A DNA stretch of 64,000 nt from Erythrobacter sp. (GCF_024305245.1 NZ_JAMWYX010000003.1:310001-374000), one strand, 5' to 3'. Shown: positions 26,228 through 35,892, counted from the first letter of the stretch. The notes: generated from the sequence alone by a model not told the origin. Translations and numbers: made by a program.

Positions 26228-26920
26228 TTAATCGAACCCGACGAACCGCGCCGCTTCGTCCACGCTCTTGCGCAAACTCACCACGGAATTGGCGGGGAAA
26301 TCCGGATCGGGCCACCCCATCGCCACCGCCTTCATGATGACCTGATCGTCAGGAATGCCCGCATGTTCGCGCACCACCGGCGATTGCATGATGCCTTGCG
26401 AATTGATCACGCAGCCAAGCCCGCGCGACCATGCCGCGTTGACTAGCGCCGTAGTCACCGCGCCGCAATCGAAGGCGGTGTCGTCGCTGCCCGATAGCTC
26501 GCGGTCGTAGGTGACAATCACGCACACAGGCGCGTCGAACTGGCGGAAACCGCGCAGCACCCAGTCCTGCCGTGCGGGTTTGTCGTCGCGTACGATTCCC
26601 ATCGCGCCGAACAATTGCTTGGCGACTTCGACCTGCCGGTCGCGGTGGACGCCCGCAAACGGCTCGCCCCGGCGGAATTCGCGGCTATCGGGTTCGCCCG
26701 CCAGAATGCGCTCGGTATTGCCGCGCCGGATGCGGTCCAGCGGCTCTCCGGTAATGACGTGGAAGTGCCACGGCTGGGTGTTCATCGAGGTGGGTGATCG
26801 CATCGCGAGGGCCAGCACCTCCTCGATCAGCGCGCGCGGCACCGGCTTGTCGAGATAGCCGCGGATGCTGCGCCGGCCGAGGACGACCTCGGCGAATGTC
26901 TGGTCAGGCGTGCCGCTCAT
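26228..26920 (-). CDS. Nitroreductase-family flavoprotein
   Basis: A 230-residue FMN-dependent oxidoreductase. It has the N-terminal RRSIRGYLDKPVP phosphate-binding motif, SPTSMNTQPWHFHVI, and the C-terminal VAMGWPDPDFPANSVVS motif common to NfsA/NfnB-type enzymes. The ATG at 26920 follows GGGAGAG. The physiological substrate is unknown; relatives reduce quinones or nitro compounds with NAD(P)H. It is monocistronic by spacing. Confidence 0.92.
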   Translation of the reverse strand: MSGTPDQTFAEVVLGRRSIRGYLDKPVPRALIEEVLALAMRSPTSMNTQPWHFHVITGEPLDRIRRGNTERILAGEPDSREFRRGEPFAGVHRDRQVEVAKQLFGAMGIVRDDKPARQDWVLRGFRQFDAPVCVIVTYDRELSGSDDTAFDCGAVTTALVNAAWSRGLGCVINSQGIMQSPVVREHAGIPDDQVIMKAVAMGWPDPDFPANSVVSLRKSVDEAARFVGFD

Positions 26921-27004
26921 GTCTCTCTCCCGATTCTGGTTTCGGGAGGACTGCTAGCGCAGCAATGGGCCGCAACAAAGGACGTTACGGCAAGGCGGGC
27001 GTGT

Positions 27005-28225
27005 TTACGCCGCTTCGGCCAGCACCAGCTCCAACCGGTCCCAGATCTCGACCAGCGCCTCGGTCAGCTCGTCCATCATCGCGTCGGTGTGGTGCGGGCC
27101 GGGGGTGAAGCGCAGGCGCTCTGTGCCGCGCGGCACGGTGGGGAAGTTGATCGGCTGCACATAGACGCCGTATTCGGCCAGCAGGATGTCGCTGATCTTC
27201 TTGGCGCGCACCGGATCGCCCACCATCAGCGGCACGATATGGGTGACGCTGTCCATTACTGGCAGGCCCGCCTCGGCAAACTTCAGCTTGAGCATCGCGG
27301 CGGCGCGCTGCTGCGCGTTGCGCTCAACGCTCGAACCTTTCAGGTGCCGGACCGAAGCCAGCACGCCTGCAACCAGCACTGGCGACAGCGAAGTGGTGAA
27401 GATGAAGCCCGGTGCGTAGCTGCGGATGCAGTCCACCACCTTGCTGCTGGAGGCGATGTAGCCGCCCATCACGCCGAACGCCTTGCCCAGCGTGCCTTCA
27501 ATGATGTCGATCCGGTCGGCAGCGCCGTCCCGTTCGGAAATCCCGCCGCCGCGCGCGCCGTACATGCCAACCGCGTGCACCTCGTCGATATAGGTGAGCG
27601 CGTTGTATTTGTCGGCCAGGTCGCAGATTCCGTGGATCGGCGCGACATCGCCTTCCATCGAATAGACGCTTTCAAAGGCGATCAGCTTGGGCGTGTCCGG
27701 GTCTTCGGCCGCCAACAATTCTTCGAGATGGGCGAGGTTGTTGTGGCGGAACACCCGCTTTTCGCAGCCCGAATTGCGGATGCCGGCGATCATGCTGGCA
27801 TGGTTCAATTCGTCCGAGAAAATCACGCAGCCCGGCAGCAGTTTCGCCAGCGTCGACAATGTCGCATCGTTGGAGACATAGCCACTGGTGAACAGCAGCG
27901 CGCTTTCCTTGCCGTGCAGGTCGGCGAGTTCGTTTTCCAGCTGGACGTGCAGGTGCGTGTTGCCGCCGATATTGCGGGTGCCGCCCGATCCTGCGCCGAC
28001 ATCGTGCAGCGCATCTTCCATCGCGCCGATCACCTTGTCGTGCTGGCCCATGCACAGATAGTCGTTGGAACACCACACGGTGATCGGCTTGGGGCCGTTA
28101 TGTCCGTGAAAACAACGCGCGTTGGGATACGCGCCCTTGTTCCGCAGGATGTCGATGAAGACGCGGTAGCGGCCTTCCTCATGCAGGCGGTCAATCGCCT
28201 GATCAAAGATCTGATCGTAGTTCAC
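27005..28225 (-). CDS. hemA: 5-aminolevulinate synthase
   Basis: A 406-residue PLP enzyme joining glycine and succinyl-CoA, the first step of heme (and, if present, bacteriochlorophyll) synthesis in alphaproteobacteria. Signatures are [33 protein letters not shown] and the PLP lysine K248 in [12 protein letters not shown] start at 28225 behind AAAGAGACG. The succinyl-CoA it uses is also the product of the methylmalonyl-CoA pathway at 46916-58379. Confidence 0.97.
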   Translation of the reverse strand: MNYDQIFDQAIDRLHEEGRYRVFIDILRNKGAYPNARCFHGHNGPKPITVWCSNDYLCMGQHDKVIGAMEDALHDVGAGSGGTRNIGGNTHLHVQLENELADLHGKESALLFTSGYVSNDATLSTLAKLLPGCVIFSDELNHASMIAGIRNSGCEKRVFRHNNLAHLEELLAAEDPDTPKLIAFESVYSMEGDVAPIHGICDLADKYNALTYIDEVHAVGMYGARGGGISERDGAADRIDIIEGTLGKAFGVMGGYIASSSKVVDCIRSYAPGFIFTTSLSPVLVAGVLASVRHLKGSSVERNAQQRAAAMLKLKFAEAGLPVMDSVTHIVPLMVGDPVRAKKISDILLAEYGVYVQPINFPTVPRGTERLRFTPGPHHTDAMMDELTEALVEIWDRLELVLAEAA

Positions 28226-28392
28226 TCGCGTCTCTTTGTCCTGCGGGCGGGGCGCTTCGTCGAAGCCGCTCTGGCTCCGTTATCTCACCGCCATAACCCA
28301 CAAACTCGGGGATGGTTTCGTGAATATTTAGGTCAGGGTGATCGGTTTGACCACCCGCGATCTTTGCGATCCGCTCGCAAGCAAATCGGCGA

Positions 28393-29193
28393 TCAGAACG
28401 CTTCGGCGGGGCCGAAACCGCGGGCGGTCAATGCGGCTTCCAGCCCGGCTGCACCCGTCAGCGGCCCGGTGACGATGAAGCGGTTGGGGCCAGCGGGTGC
28501 GAAGTCTTGCCCGGCGAGCAAGTCGGCGATGCGCCGCGCAATGCCTTCGGCCCCGTCGACCTGCGTGACCTGCGGGCCGAACGCGGCGGCAAGTTCTTCC
28601 GCCAGCAGCGGGAAGTGGGTGCAGGCGAGCACCAGCGTATCGATGGCCTCGCCCCCCGGCATTGCGGCAAGGCGATCATGCACATCGGCGATCAATGCCG
28701 GATCGACCGCGCGGCCGCGCAGCTTCGCTTCGGCAGCGGCCACCAGTTCCGGCGCGGCGATGCGCAGCAGGCGGGTGCCATTGCCGAACCGTGCCTCCAG
28801 ATCATCGACATAGGCCTGCCGGATGGTCGCTTCCGTGCCGACCAGGCCGATGGTGCCGCTGCGGGTCAGCGCGGCAGCGGGCTTGATCGCGGGCACGGTG
28901 CCGACCACCGGGATCGCCAGCACATCGCGCACCATACCCAGCGCGATGGTGGAGGCGGTGTTGCAGGCGATGCAGGCGAGGCGCGGCTGGAACCGTTCGG
29001 CCATGCGCCCCAGCAAGCCTGAAACCCGCGCCGCGATCTGCGCTTCGCTTTTGGTGCCATAGGGCAGGCCAGCGAGATCGGCGGCGTAGATCACGGGGGC
29101 TTGCGGCAGCACCTTGCGCAGCGCGTCATACACCGTCAGCCCGCCGACGCCGGAATCGAACAGCAGAATGGGGGAGGCGGCTTCGACGTTCAA
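28393..29193 (-). CDS. murI: Glutamate racemase
   Basis: A 266-residue cofactor-independent racemase making D-glutamate for peptidoglycan. The two catalytic cysteines are C77 (IACNTAST) and C191 (LACTHFPLL); the N-terminal FDSGVGGLTV motif is intact. TTG start. The ribosome-binding sequence CGGAG overlaps the outer end of a REP-like repeat (29203-29294) that separates it from plsY. Confidence 0.96.
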   Translation of the reverse strand: MNVEAASPILLFDSGVGGLTVYDALRKVLPQAPVIYAADLAGLPYGTKSEAQIAARVSGLLGRMAERFQPRLACIACNTASTIALGMVRDVLAIPVVGTVPAIKPAAALTRSGTIGLVGTEATIRQAYVDDLEARFGNGTRLLRIAAPELVAAAEAKLRGRAVDPALIADVHDRLAAMPGGEAIDTLVLACTHFPLLAEELAAAFGPQVTQVDGAEGIARRIADLLAGQDFAPAGPNRFIVTGPLTGAAGLEAALTARGFGPAEAF

Positions 29194-29202
29194 AAAAATC
29201 TC

Positions 29203-29294
29203 CGTTCAGGCTGAGCTTGTCGAAGCCTCATCTTTCATTTGGCACTCCCGGCGCTAGAAGAAGTGCAGTGCTTCGACAAGCTCGGCACGAACGG
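29203..29294. repeat. REP-like inverted doublet (family D) between murI and plsY
   Basis: Left arm CCGTTCAGGCTGAGCTTG TCGAAGCC (from 29203) and right arm GCTTCGACAAGCTCGGCA CGAACGG (to 29294) are inverted copies around a 40-base centre. Two further doublets of this family lie at 37474-37565 and 50294-50386. Each end stops within a few bases of a gene start: murI on the left, plsY on the right. Confidence 0.85.
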
Positions 29295-29304
29295 GAAGGG
29301 TCTG

Positions 29305-29889
29305 ATGGAACTGTTTTTCGCCGCGCTTCTGGGCTTTGCCCTCGGCTCGATCCCTTTCGGTCTGATCCTGACCCGCGCCGCCGGGCTGGGCGATGTGCGC
29401 GATATCGGCAGCGGCAGTATCGGCGCGACCAATGTGCTGCGCACCGGCAACAAGGGGCTGGCAGCCGCGACGGTGCTGTTGGACGCGGCCAAGGCAGCGG
29501 TGCCGGTGCTGGTGGCGGGCGCGTTGTGGCCTGGTACGGAAGGCGTGGCGGGTGTGGCCGCCGTGGCGGGGCATTGCTTCACGCCGTGGCTCAACTTCAA
29601 GGGCGGCAAGGGGTTTGCTAGCGCGGCAGGCGCGCTGCTGGCGCTGGCCTGGCCCGCGATGCTCGCCTGCGCGGCGATCTGGGCAGCGGTGCTGTTTCTC
29701 AGCCGGATTTCCTCGGTCGCCTCGATGGTCACGGTGGTAGTTTCGCCGCTGGTGGCATGGGGACTGGGCTATCCGCAGGCGATCCCGCCCTTGCTTGCCA
29801 TCGCCGCCATCGTGCTGGTGCAGCACCGCGCCAATATCGGGCGGTTGATGCGCGGTGAGGAGCCGAAGGTGGGCGGGAACAAGTCTTGA
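29305..29889 (+). CDS. plsY: Glycerol-3-phosphate acyltransferase PlsY
   Basis: A 194-residue inner-membrane enzyme transferring acyl groups from acyl-phosphate to glycerol-3-phosphate, opening phospholipid synthesis. Conserved cytoplasmic loops GSGSIGATNVLRTGNK and FTPWLNFKGGKGFA are present, as is the third, QHRANIGRLMRGEE. The ATG at 29305 follows GAAGGG, which directly abuts the REP repeat. Its end overlaps dprA by 4 bp. Confidence 0.96.
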   Translation: MELFFAALLGFALGSIPFGLILTRAAGLGDVRDIGSGSIGATNVLRTGNKGLAAATVLLDAAKAAVPVLVAGALWPGTEGVAGVAAVAGHCFTPWLNFKGGKGFASAAGALLALAWPAMLACAAIWAAVLFLSRISSVASMVTVVVSPLVAWGLGYPQAIPPLLAIAAIVLVQHRANIGRLMRGEEPKVGGNKS

Positions 29890-30791
29890 GCCTGACCCAA
29901 GCCGAAGCATTCGCCCGCATCCGGCTGCTGCGCTCGCCCAATATCGGCCCGGTCAGCTATCGCCAATTGCTCGCCCGGTTCGGCACGGCGGCGGCGGCGC
30001 TGGATGCGCTGCCCGATCTCGCCAGCCGGGGGCGGGGGCCATATCGCCCTGCCGCAGCCGAAACCATCGAGCGCGAGGTCGCCGCCGTTCGCAAGGCGGG
30101 CGCGCGCTACCTGTTCCACGATCAGCCCGATTACCCCGCACTGCTGGCCGAACTCGATTCCGCACCGCCGATCGTCACCTGCCGCGGCAATCTGGCACTG
30201 GCGAGCGCGCCGTGTGTGGCGCTGGTCGGCGCGCGCAATGCCAGCGCGGCGGCGGTGAAGCTGGCGCGCGAATTCGCTGCGGGTCTGGCGGAGGCGGGCT
30301 TTACCGTCGTGTCAGGTCTGGCGCGCGGGATCGACGGCGCGGCGCATGAAGGCGCTTTCCCGCAGACCATCGGCGTGATCGCCAGCGGGATCGACATCAC
30401 TTACCCGCCGCAGCACGTCGCCTTACAGGAACGGATCGCTGCCGAAGCCCTGCTGATTGCTGAACAACCCCCCGGCACCGAGCCGCGCGGGCGGCATTTC
30501 CCGTCGCGCAACCGCATTATCGCCGGGCTTGCGTCAGGCACGCTGGTGGTCGAGGCCGCGCCGCAATCGGGCAGCCTCATCACCGCGCGGCTCGCGGGCG
30601 AGGCGGGGCGGGAGGTGATGGCGATACCCGGCTCCCCGCTCGATGCGCGCGCGCTGGGGTGCAACCAGTTGATCCGCGAAGGCGCGGTGCTGGTGCAAAC
30701 GCCCGAGGAAGTGGTCGAACTGCTGCAAAGCTTCACCGGCGCGCCGCGATCGCGCTTCCGGGTGAGCGAGAACGCGGCGGATTTCGATTAA
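29886..30791 (+). CDS. dprA: DNA-processing protein DprA, ending at a premature in-frame TAA
   Basis: A 301-residue product carrying an N-terminal SAM-like region (ARIRLLRSPNIGPVSYRQLL) and the full Rossmann-like domain (VALVGARNAS, VVSGLARGIDGAAHEGA, EQPPGTEPRGRHFPSRNRIIAGL, VEAAPQSGSLITARLA). DprA loads RecA on incoming single-stranded DNA in transformation. After FD the frame meets TAA at 30789-30791. The same frame then continues for 66 codons with a DprA-type winged-helix domain. Restored, the protein would be about 367 residues, the usual length. The Rossmann part might still function alone. Overlaps plsY by 4 bp (ATG inside its end). Confidence 0.9.
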   Translation: MSLTQAEAFARIRLLRSPNIGPVSYRQLLARFGTAAAALDALPDLASRGRGPYRPAAAETIEREVAAVRKAGARYLFHDQPDYPALLAELDSAPPIVTCRGNLALASAPCVALVGARNASAAAVKLAREFAAGLAEAGFTVVSGLARGIDGAAHEGAFPQTIGVIASGIDITYPPQHVALQERIAAEALLIAEQPPGTEPRGRHFPSRNRIIAGLASGTLVVEAAPQSGSLITARLAGEAGREVMAIPGSPLDARALGCNQLIREGAVLVQTPEEVVELLQSFTGAPRSRFRVSENAADFD

Positions 30792-30992
30792 ACCGAATTG
30801 GCCGGTGCCGCGTGGGACGGGCAGGATACTGACGCGGTCGCGACAATGCTCTCCAACGCGCCGATCACCGTGGACGAGCTGATCCGCCAGTCGGGCGCGA
30901 GCGCGGCGGCTGTGCACATGGCACTGCTGGAATTGGAATTGACCGGCGAACTGGTGCGCGAAGCCGATGGGCTGGTGCGGCGCAGCGGGTAG
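30792..30992 (+). pseudogene. Severed C-terminal winged-helix domain of dprA
   Basis: Directly after the dprA TAA the same reading frame gives TELAGAAWDG, then APITVDELIRQSGASAAAVH, MALLELELTGELVRE and a TAG at 30990-30992. This is the DprA C-terminal winged helix. No start codon with a ribosome site precedes it (GCC-rich spacer only), so independent translation is unlikely. A single nonsense codon or a sequencing error explains the break. Confidence 0.8.
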
Positions 30993-31015
30993 CGCCGCCC
31001 GCCCTCCGCGTTCGC

Positions 31016-31573
31016 CTAGCCGCCGCTGGGCACGATCACCCCGCAGGCAGCGCGGTCGCCGCTCGAGTCCATCCGGATGTAATCGTCGCCCGAGGCATGG
31101 ACCATGATTGCCGATCCGTCGCTATCGTCGAGGGTGAAGGGGTAGCGATCATTCTCCGGCCCGGTCAGCGTTACCTGCGGGACGAAAAATTCGGTCATTG
31201 CCGTCCCATCCTCGCTGACATGGACATTGGGCAGATCGCCGACGTGATATCCGCCCGGAGTTCTGAAACCGTGTTCCGCGCCGAGCGGGTCATAATGGCT
31301 TCCGGCGGCCTTGAAGTCCGGGCTGCACGCGCCGGTTTCGTGGATGTGGAAGCCATGCGGACCTCGACTGAGGTTCCTGAGCTGCGCGACAACGAGCACG
31401 CCGTGCTCGGTCTGTTCGAACGTCACGGTTCCCGCGTCTTGCCCGTCGGCGGTTTTCAGGCTCACTTCCTTCTCCGCTGCCTGCATCTGCTGCGCGGCGA
31501 GCGGCGGGGCGGTGAGGGCGAGTGCACACAAAGCGGCGGCGATGCGGCGGCGTGAGGTGGGCGCTTGGATCAT
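31016..31573 (-). CDS. sodC: Superoxide dismutase [Cu-Zn], secreted
   Basis: A 185-residue periplasmic enzyme with an N-terminal signal peptide (arginine-rich start, hydrophobic core, ending PPLAAQQ). Metal and disulfide residues are visible: GFHIHETGACSP, GYHVGDLPNVHV, IMVHASGDDY and RAACGVI. The ATG at 31573 has GGGAG nine bases upstream; an in-frame ATG at 31582 overlaps that site and is less likely. It detoxifies superoxide outside the cytoplasm. It sits between dprA and topA on the opposite strand. Confidence 0.95.
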   Translation of the reverse strand: MIQAPTSRRRIAAALCALALTAPPLAAQQMQAAEKEVSLKTADGQDAGTVTFEQTEHGVLVVAQLRNLSRGPHGFHIHETGACSPDFKAAGSHYDPLGAEHGFRTPGGYHVGDLPNVHVSEDGTAMTEFFVPQVTLTGPENDRYPFTLDDSDGSAIMVHASGDDYIRMDSSGDRAACGVIVPSGG

Positions 31574-31825
31574 GTCGGTCATCTCCCGGACGGCCCGCGA
31601 TGCGCGGGTCTTGCCATGAGACAATCCGGCGGAGAGGAGGGCTGTTCCACAAAGCGAGGCGGAGCGGGCATCGGAAACGCCGAATGGTGGGCGCGCGTTT
31701 GCGCGATCCGCTCTTGAGTTTGCGCGCCGCTTGCGCCACCGCACTCTCCGTTTCGCGCTTGACGCATCGCTCCGGCGCGCTTCACCCTCGCGCGTACACA
31801 CGTAAGGGACACCTCCATACCCGCC

Positions 31826-34426
31826 ATGCAGCTTGTCATCGTCGAATCGCCCGCCAAGGCGAAAACCATCGAGAAATACCTCGGCAAGGACTTCAAGGTT
31901 CTTGCCTCCTACGGTCACGTCCGCGATCTGCCGCCCAAGGACGGCAGCGTCGATCCGGACGCCGATTTCGCGATGGAGTGGGAACTCTACCGCGACAAGC
32001 AGAGCCGCTTCAAAGAGATTGCCGACGCCGCCAAGGGCGCGAGCCGCCTTGTGCTGGCGACTGACCCTGACCGCGAAGGCGAGGCGATCAGCTGGCACGT
32101 GCTCGAACTGCTGAAGAAGCGCAAAAGTGTGCCGTCGCTGGTCGACCGCGTCACCTTCAACGCGATCACCAAAGCCGCCGTGACCGATGCGATGGCCAAG
32201 CCGCGCGAGCTCGATCAGCCGTTGATCGACGCCTATCTGGCGCGGCGCGCGCTCGATTACCTGTTCGGCTTTACCCTTTCGCCGGTGCTGTGGCGCAAGC
32301 TGCCCGGTGCCAAGAGCGCGGGCCGCGTGCAATCGGTGGCGCTGCGCCTGATCGTCGAGCGCGAGCGCGAGATCGAGGCGTTCCGGGCGGACGAATACTG
32401 GAGCGTCGTCGCGCGGATGATGCACGATGGCACCGAGTTCGATGCGCGGCTGATGCGCTACAAAGGCGACAAGCTGGAGAAGCTGAGCCTCGGCGCTGAA
32501 GGTATCGCAATGGAGGCCAAGGCCGCGGTCGAGGCCGGGCGCTTCACCGTCGAAGGCGTCGAGACCAAGCCGGTCAAGCGCAATCCCGCTCCGCCGTTCA
32601 CCACCTCGACCCTGCAACAGGAGGCCGCGCGCAAGCTCGGGTTCTCGGCGCAGCACACCATGCGGTTGGCGCAGTCGCTGTATGAAGCGGGCGCGATCAC
32701 TTACATGCGGACCGACGGCGTGCAGATGGACATGAGCGCGATTATGGCCGCGCGCGATGCCATCGCGGCGCGTTTCAGCGAAGATTACCGCCCCGAAAAG
32801 CCGCGCTTCTACAGCACCAAGGCCAAGAACGCGCAGGAAGCGCACGAGGCGATCCGCCCGACCGATTTCACCCGCGAACGGGCGGCGTCGGGCGACGAGG
32901 GCAAGCTGTACGACCTGATTTTCAAGCGCGCGATGGCGAGCCAGATGGCGACCGCCCAGATGGAGCGCACCACTGTCACCTTCCGCGATGCGACCGGCCA
33001 GCACGAGCTGCGCGCCACCGGTCAGGTGATCCGCTTCCCCGGCTTCCTCGCGGTGTATCAGGAAGATTTCGACGACGCCGACGATGACGAAAGCGGCCTG
33101 CTGCCGGTGATGCGCGCGGGCGATTGCCCGGCCAAGCGCGCGGTTGATGCGACCCAGCATTTCACCCAGCCGCCGCCACGTTTCTCCGAAGCGTCGCTGG
33201 TAAAGCGGCTGGAAGAGCTCGGCATCGGGCGTCCGTCCACCTACGCCTCGACCATCCAGACCCTGCGTGACCGCGCTTATGTGCGGATGGAGAAGAACCG
33301 CTTCTTCGCAGAAGAATCCGGCCGCCTGCTGACTGCCTTCCTCGAACGCTTCTTCCCGACCTATGTCGCCTATGATTTCACGGCGGGGATGGAAGACGAA
33401 CTCGATGTCGTTTCCGACGGGCGCGAGGATTACAAGCTGCTGCTCGCCCGGTTCTGGAAGGACTTCAAGCCCAAGGCCGATGAAGTCATGGAGAAGCTGC
33501 CTTCGGAAGTAACCGAGGCGCTGGACGAATATCTCTCCGACTTCCTGTTCCCCCCGCGCGAAGACGGCGCCGATCCGCGTGCCTGCCCGCTGTGTGCCAG
33601 CGAAGGGCGCGAAGGCGGTCGCCTGTCCCTTCGCGGCGGCAAATTCGGCGCGTTCGTCGCCTGCGCCAATTACCCCGAATGCAAGTTCACCCGCCGCTTC
33701 GCCCAACCGGGCGGCGAGGGCGCGGACGGAGCGGATGATGGCGTGATGGGCCAGCACCCCGAAACGGGCGAGGACATCCACCGCAAGACTGGCCGCTTCG
33801 GCCCTTACGTGCAGATGGGCGAGGGCAAGGAAGCCAAGCGCGCCAGCATCCCCAAGGACCTCGACGATTTCGATCTCGATTGGGCGGTGAAGCTGCTCGA
33901 TCTGCCGCGCATCGTCGGCGCGCATCCCGATACGGGCAAGGAAATCGAAGCCAATATCGGGCGTTACGGGCCTTACCTTCGCCACGATGGCAAATACGGC
34001 AAGCTCACCAATACCCGCGACGTGTTCGAGGTAGGGATGAACCGCGCCGTCGATCTGCTGGCGCAGGCGGCCAATCGCGGCCCCGGAACCCGCGCCGCAG
34101 CCGAACCCATCGCCACGCTCGGCGCGCACCCCACCACCGGGGGCGAGATCAAGGTGATGCCGGGTCGCTATGGCCCCTATGTCACCGACGGCACCACCAA
34201 TGCGACCATCCCCAAGGATACAAAGCCAGAGGATGTGACCATTGATGCCGCCATCGCACTGATCGACGCGCGCATCGCCAAGGGCCCGCCGGCCAAGAAG
34301 GGCCGGAAAAAAGCCGCGCCCAAGAAAGCCGCCGCCAAGAAAGCGCCCGCCAAGAAGGCTCCGGCCAAGAAGGCGCCAGCGAAAAAGAAGGCTCCTGCCA
34401 AGAAAGCGGAAATCGCGACGAAATGA
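31826..34426 (+). CDS. topA: DNA topoisomerase I
   Basis: An 866-residue type IA topoisomerase relaxing negative supercoils. The Toprim start is MQLVIVESPAKAKTIEKYLG, with the DPDREGE acid triad; the catalytic tyrosine is Y293 in AITYMRTDG. One zinc-finger-like segment (CPLC...CANYPEC) lies near residues 585-625, followed by three toprim-C repeats (RFGPYVQ, RYGPYLR, RYGPYVT). The last 35 residues are a lysine/alanine/proline tail made of KKAPA units, probably for DNA contact. It is divergent from sodC with a 252-bp gap. Confidence 0.98.
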   Translation: MQLVIVESPAKAKTIEKYLGKDFKVLASYGHVRDLPPKDGSVDPDADFAMEWELYRDKQSRFKEIADAAKGASRLVLATDPDREGEAISWHVLELLKKRKSVPSLVDRVTFNAITKAAVTDAMAKPRELDQPLIDAYLARRALDYLFGFTLSPVLWRKLPGAKSAGRVQSVALRLIVEREREIEAFRADEYWSVVARMMHDGTEFDARLMRYKGDKLEKLSLGAEGIAMEAKAAVEAGRFTVEGVETKPVKRNPAPPFTTSTLQQEAARKLGFSAQHTMRLAQSLYEAGAITYMRTDGVQMDMSAIMAARDAIAARFSEDYRPEKPRFYSTKAKNAQEAHEAIRPTDFTRERAASGDEGKLYDLIFKRAMASQMATAQMERTTVTFRDATGQHELRATGQVIRFPGFLAVYQEDFDDADDDESGLLPVMRAGDCPAKRAVDATQHFTQPPPRFSEASLVKRLEELGIGRPSTYASTIQTLRDRAYVRMEKNRFFAEESGRLLTAFLERFFPTYVAYDFTAGMEDELDVVSDGREDYKLLLARFWKDFKPKADEVMEKLPSEVTEALDEYLSDFLFPPREDGADPRACPLCASEGREGGRLSLRGGKFGAFVACANYPECKFTRRFAQPGGEGADGADDGVMGQHPETGEDIHRKTGRFGPYVQMGEGKEAKRASIPKDLDDFDLDWAVKLLDLPRIVGAHPDTGKEIEANIGRYGPYLRHDGKYGKLTNTRDVFEVGMNRAVDLLAQAANRGPGTRAAAEPIATLGAHPTTGGEIKVMPGRYGPYVTDGTTNATIPKDTKPEDVTIDAAIALIDARIAKGPPAKKGRKKAAPKKAAAKKAPAKKAPAKKAPAKKKAPAKKAEIATK

Positions 34427-34514
34427 GCCTTGCTGCGGTCTGATCTGGCGCGGCGTTCGTAAATCATAAAGCATTGCTGCCTATCACTGGTTGCCCGAGA
34501 CCAAGGGCTGCACC

Positions 34515-34826
34515 GTGATTGAAATCGAAGTACAGAACGAGACCCACCAGACCCAGGCCCGCATCCGCTTTGCCGCGGTGCCGCGCATCGGCGAGGGGAT
34601 TCGCTTGCGCGAACCGGACGGGATCTGGGCCAGCTACGACGTCCTCGACGTGTGGTACCAGAAGGCCGAATTCGGCGATGTGTGGATGCCCTATCTGCAC
34701 ATCCGCATGACGCCCGGCGAAGGCGCGGTGGCGGGCGAGGATCCGTTCTCCGACGATTACGCCGCGCGCAGTTATGACGCAGGGTTCGTCAGCATGGGCG
34801 GGGAGCGTGAAACGTGCAAAATCTGA
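34515..34826 (+). CDS. Hypothetical protein, overlaps a response-regulator gene
   Basis: A roughly 103-residue protein I do not recognise. It is soluble and acidic, with an early beta-rich part (IEIEVQNETHQTQARIRFAA) and a conserved-looking DVLDVWYQKAEFGDVWMPYL. The GTG at 34515 is chosen because AAGGG lies seven bases upstream; a TTG at 34491 is the alternative. Its end overlaps the next gene by 13 bp, so the two are translationally coupled and probably act together. Confidence 0.7.
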   Translation: MIEIEVQNETHQTQARIRFAAVPRIGEGIRLREPDGIWASYDVLDVWYQKAEFGDVWMPYLHIRMTPGEGAVAGEDPFSDDYAARSYDAGFVSMGGERETCKI

Positions 34827-35467
34827 TCAAGCGCAACTCCGGCCCGAACCGCCGTTCCGGCATGGAAGGCAAGACGCTGGCCGAAAAGCTCGCCCAGAGC
34901 GAACGAACCCGCGACGAAGATCATCCCGCAGCCGAGCCGGAATCCGAACCCGAGGCCGTGTCCGCAGCGCAATCCGAAATGCAATCGCGCGCCCCGGCTG
35001 CGCCTGCGTCTGCGCCCGGCTCCGACGATACCGACACGATCGTCGCCGCTGCCAAGGCGATGCGCGACCGTTACAATGGCGGCGCTGCCCCTGCGGCTGC
35101 GGCCAAGACCTGCCTGATCGTCGATGATAGCCGCGTGATCCGCAAGGTTTCCAGCAAGATCGCGATCAGCCTCGGCTATGTCGCGATCGAAGCAGAGAAC
35201 GGTGAAGAGGCGCTCGCCCGCTGCAAGAAGGCGATGCCCGATCTGGTGCTGACCGATTGGAACATGCCCGAAATGGACGGCATCGAATTCGTCGCCAAAC
35301 TGCGCGCCATCCCCACGCCCAAGGAGCCGGTGGTGGTGTTCTGCACCTCCAACGGCGAGGCCAAGGACATCCACGACGGCATCGCAGCGGGGGCGGATGA
35401 TTACATCGTCAAGCCGTTCGACGAGGCCGCGTTGAAGGCGAAGCTGGAGAAGCTGGGACGGGGGTGA
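34814..35467 (+). CDS. Response regulator, receiver domain with long disordered N-terminus
   Basis: A 217-residue protein whose first 95 residues are charged and then alanine/proline-rich, probably disordered. A CheY-type receiver follows, with DD at 104-105, phospho-acceptor D148 (VLTDWNMPEMDG), switch region FCTSNG and lysine in YIVKPFDEA. There is no output domain. GTG start inside the upstream gene. No kinase is nearby. The N-terminal tail may localise it or tether a partner. Confidence 0.88.
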   Translation: MQNLIKRNSGPNRRSGMEGKTLAEKLAQSERTRDEDHPAAEPESEPEAVSAAQSEMQSRAPAAPASAPGSDDTDTIVAAAKAMRDRYNGGAAPAAAAKTCLIVDDSRVIRKVSSKIAISLGYVAIEAENGEEALARCKKAMPDLVLTDWNMPEMDGIEFVAKLRAIPTPKEPVVVFCTSNGEAKDIHDGIAAGADDYIVKPFDEAALKAKLEKLGRG

Positions 35468-35553
35468 ATGCGCTCGCCGCTGCGTATGTCGGGTTTGGGG
35501 CGAGATTTGCGAGCCGCGTAATGACCGCAAGTGGGTGGTTTTCCGTCGTCTCG

Positions 35554-35892
35554 CTAGGCGGGCGGCGCTTGCCAGATGGTGTAGAACTTTGATTGCGCGA
35601 CGTCGGCAGACGCATCAAGATCAATTACATCAATCTCAACGCCAGCCTCCGTTGCGAGGCCATGAACCTGTTCGATCAGACTCCTGATTTCTGCCTCAGA
35701 GAGACGGGTTGGAACCTTCGCGTAAACAAAGCCATACTCCGCTCCCGACAAGTTGATGGCATTTAGCGCGACAAGCCCGACCTTCATTGATTTATGCTGG
35801 TCGAAGGAGCCACACAAATAGAAAGTCAGCCAGCCTTCATCGCCAAAAGCTGGATCATTTTGGGCACTGATGAAGGCAGATGGGTCAATCAC
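35554..35892 (-). CDS. Hypothetical protein, low GC
   Basis: A 112-residue soluble protein I do not recognise: starts MIDPSAFISAQND, contains GWLTFYLCGSF and a helix LSEAEIRSLIEQVHGLATEAG, ends near FYTIWQAPPA. The coding sequence is visibly poorer in GC than its neighbours, which suggests acquisition. It stands alone, just upstream of the GIY-YIG element at 36053. No partner gene is evident. Confidence 0.6.
   Translation of the reverse strand: MIDPSAFISAQNDPAFGDEGWLTFYLCGSFDQHKSMKVGLVALNAINLSGAEYGFVYAKVPTRLSEAEIRSLIEQVHGLATEAGVEIDVIDLDASADVAQSKFYTIWQAPPA

Noticed and set aside
31016..34474. A 1152-codon open frame antisense to topA and continuous with sodC
   Set aside because: Only the last 185 codons match a family (SodC). 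The rest mirrors topA and is a by-product of GC-rich codon use.
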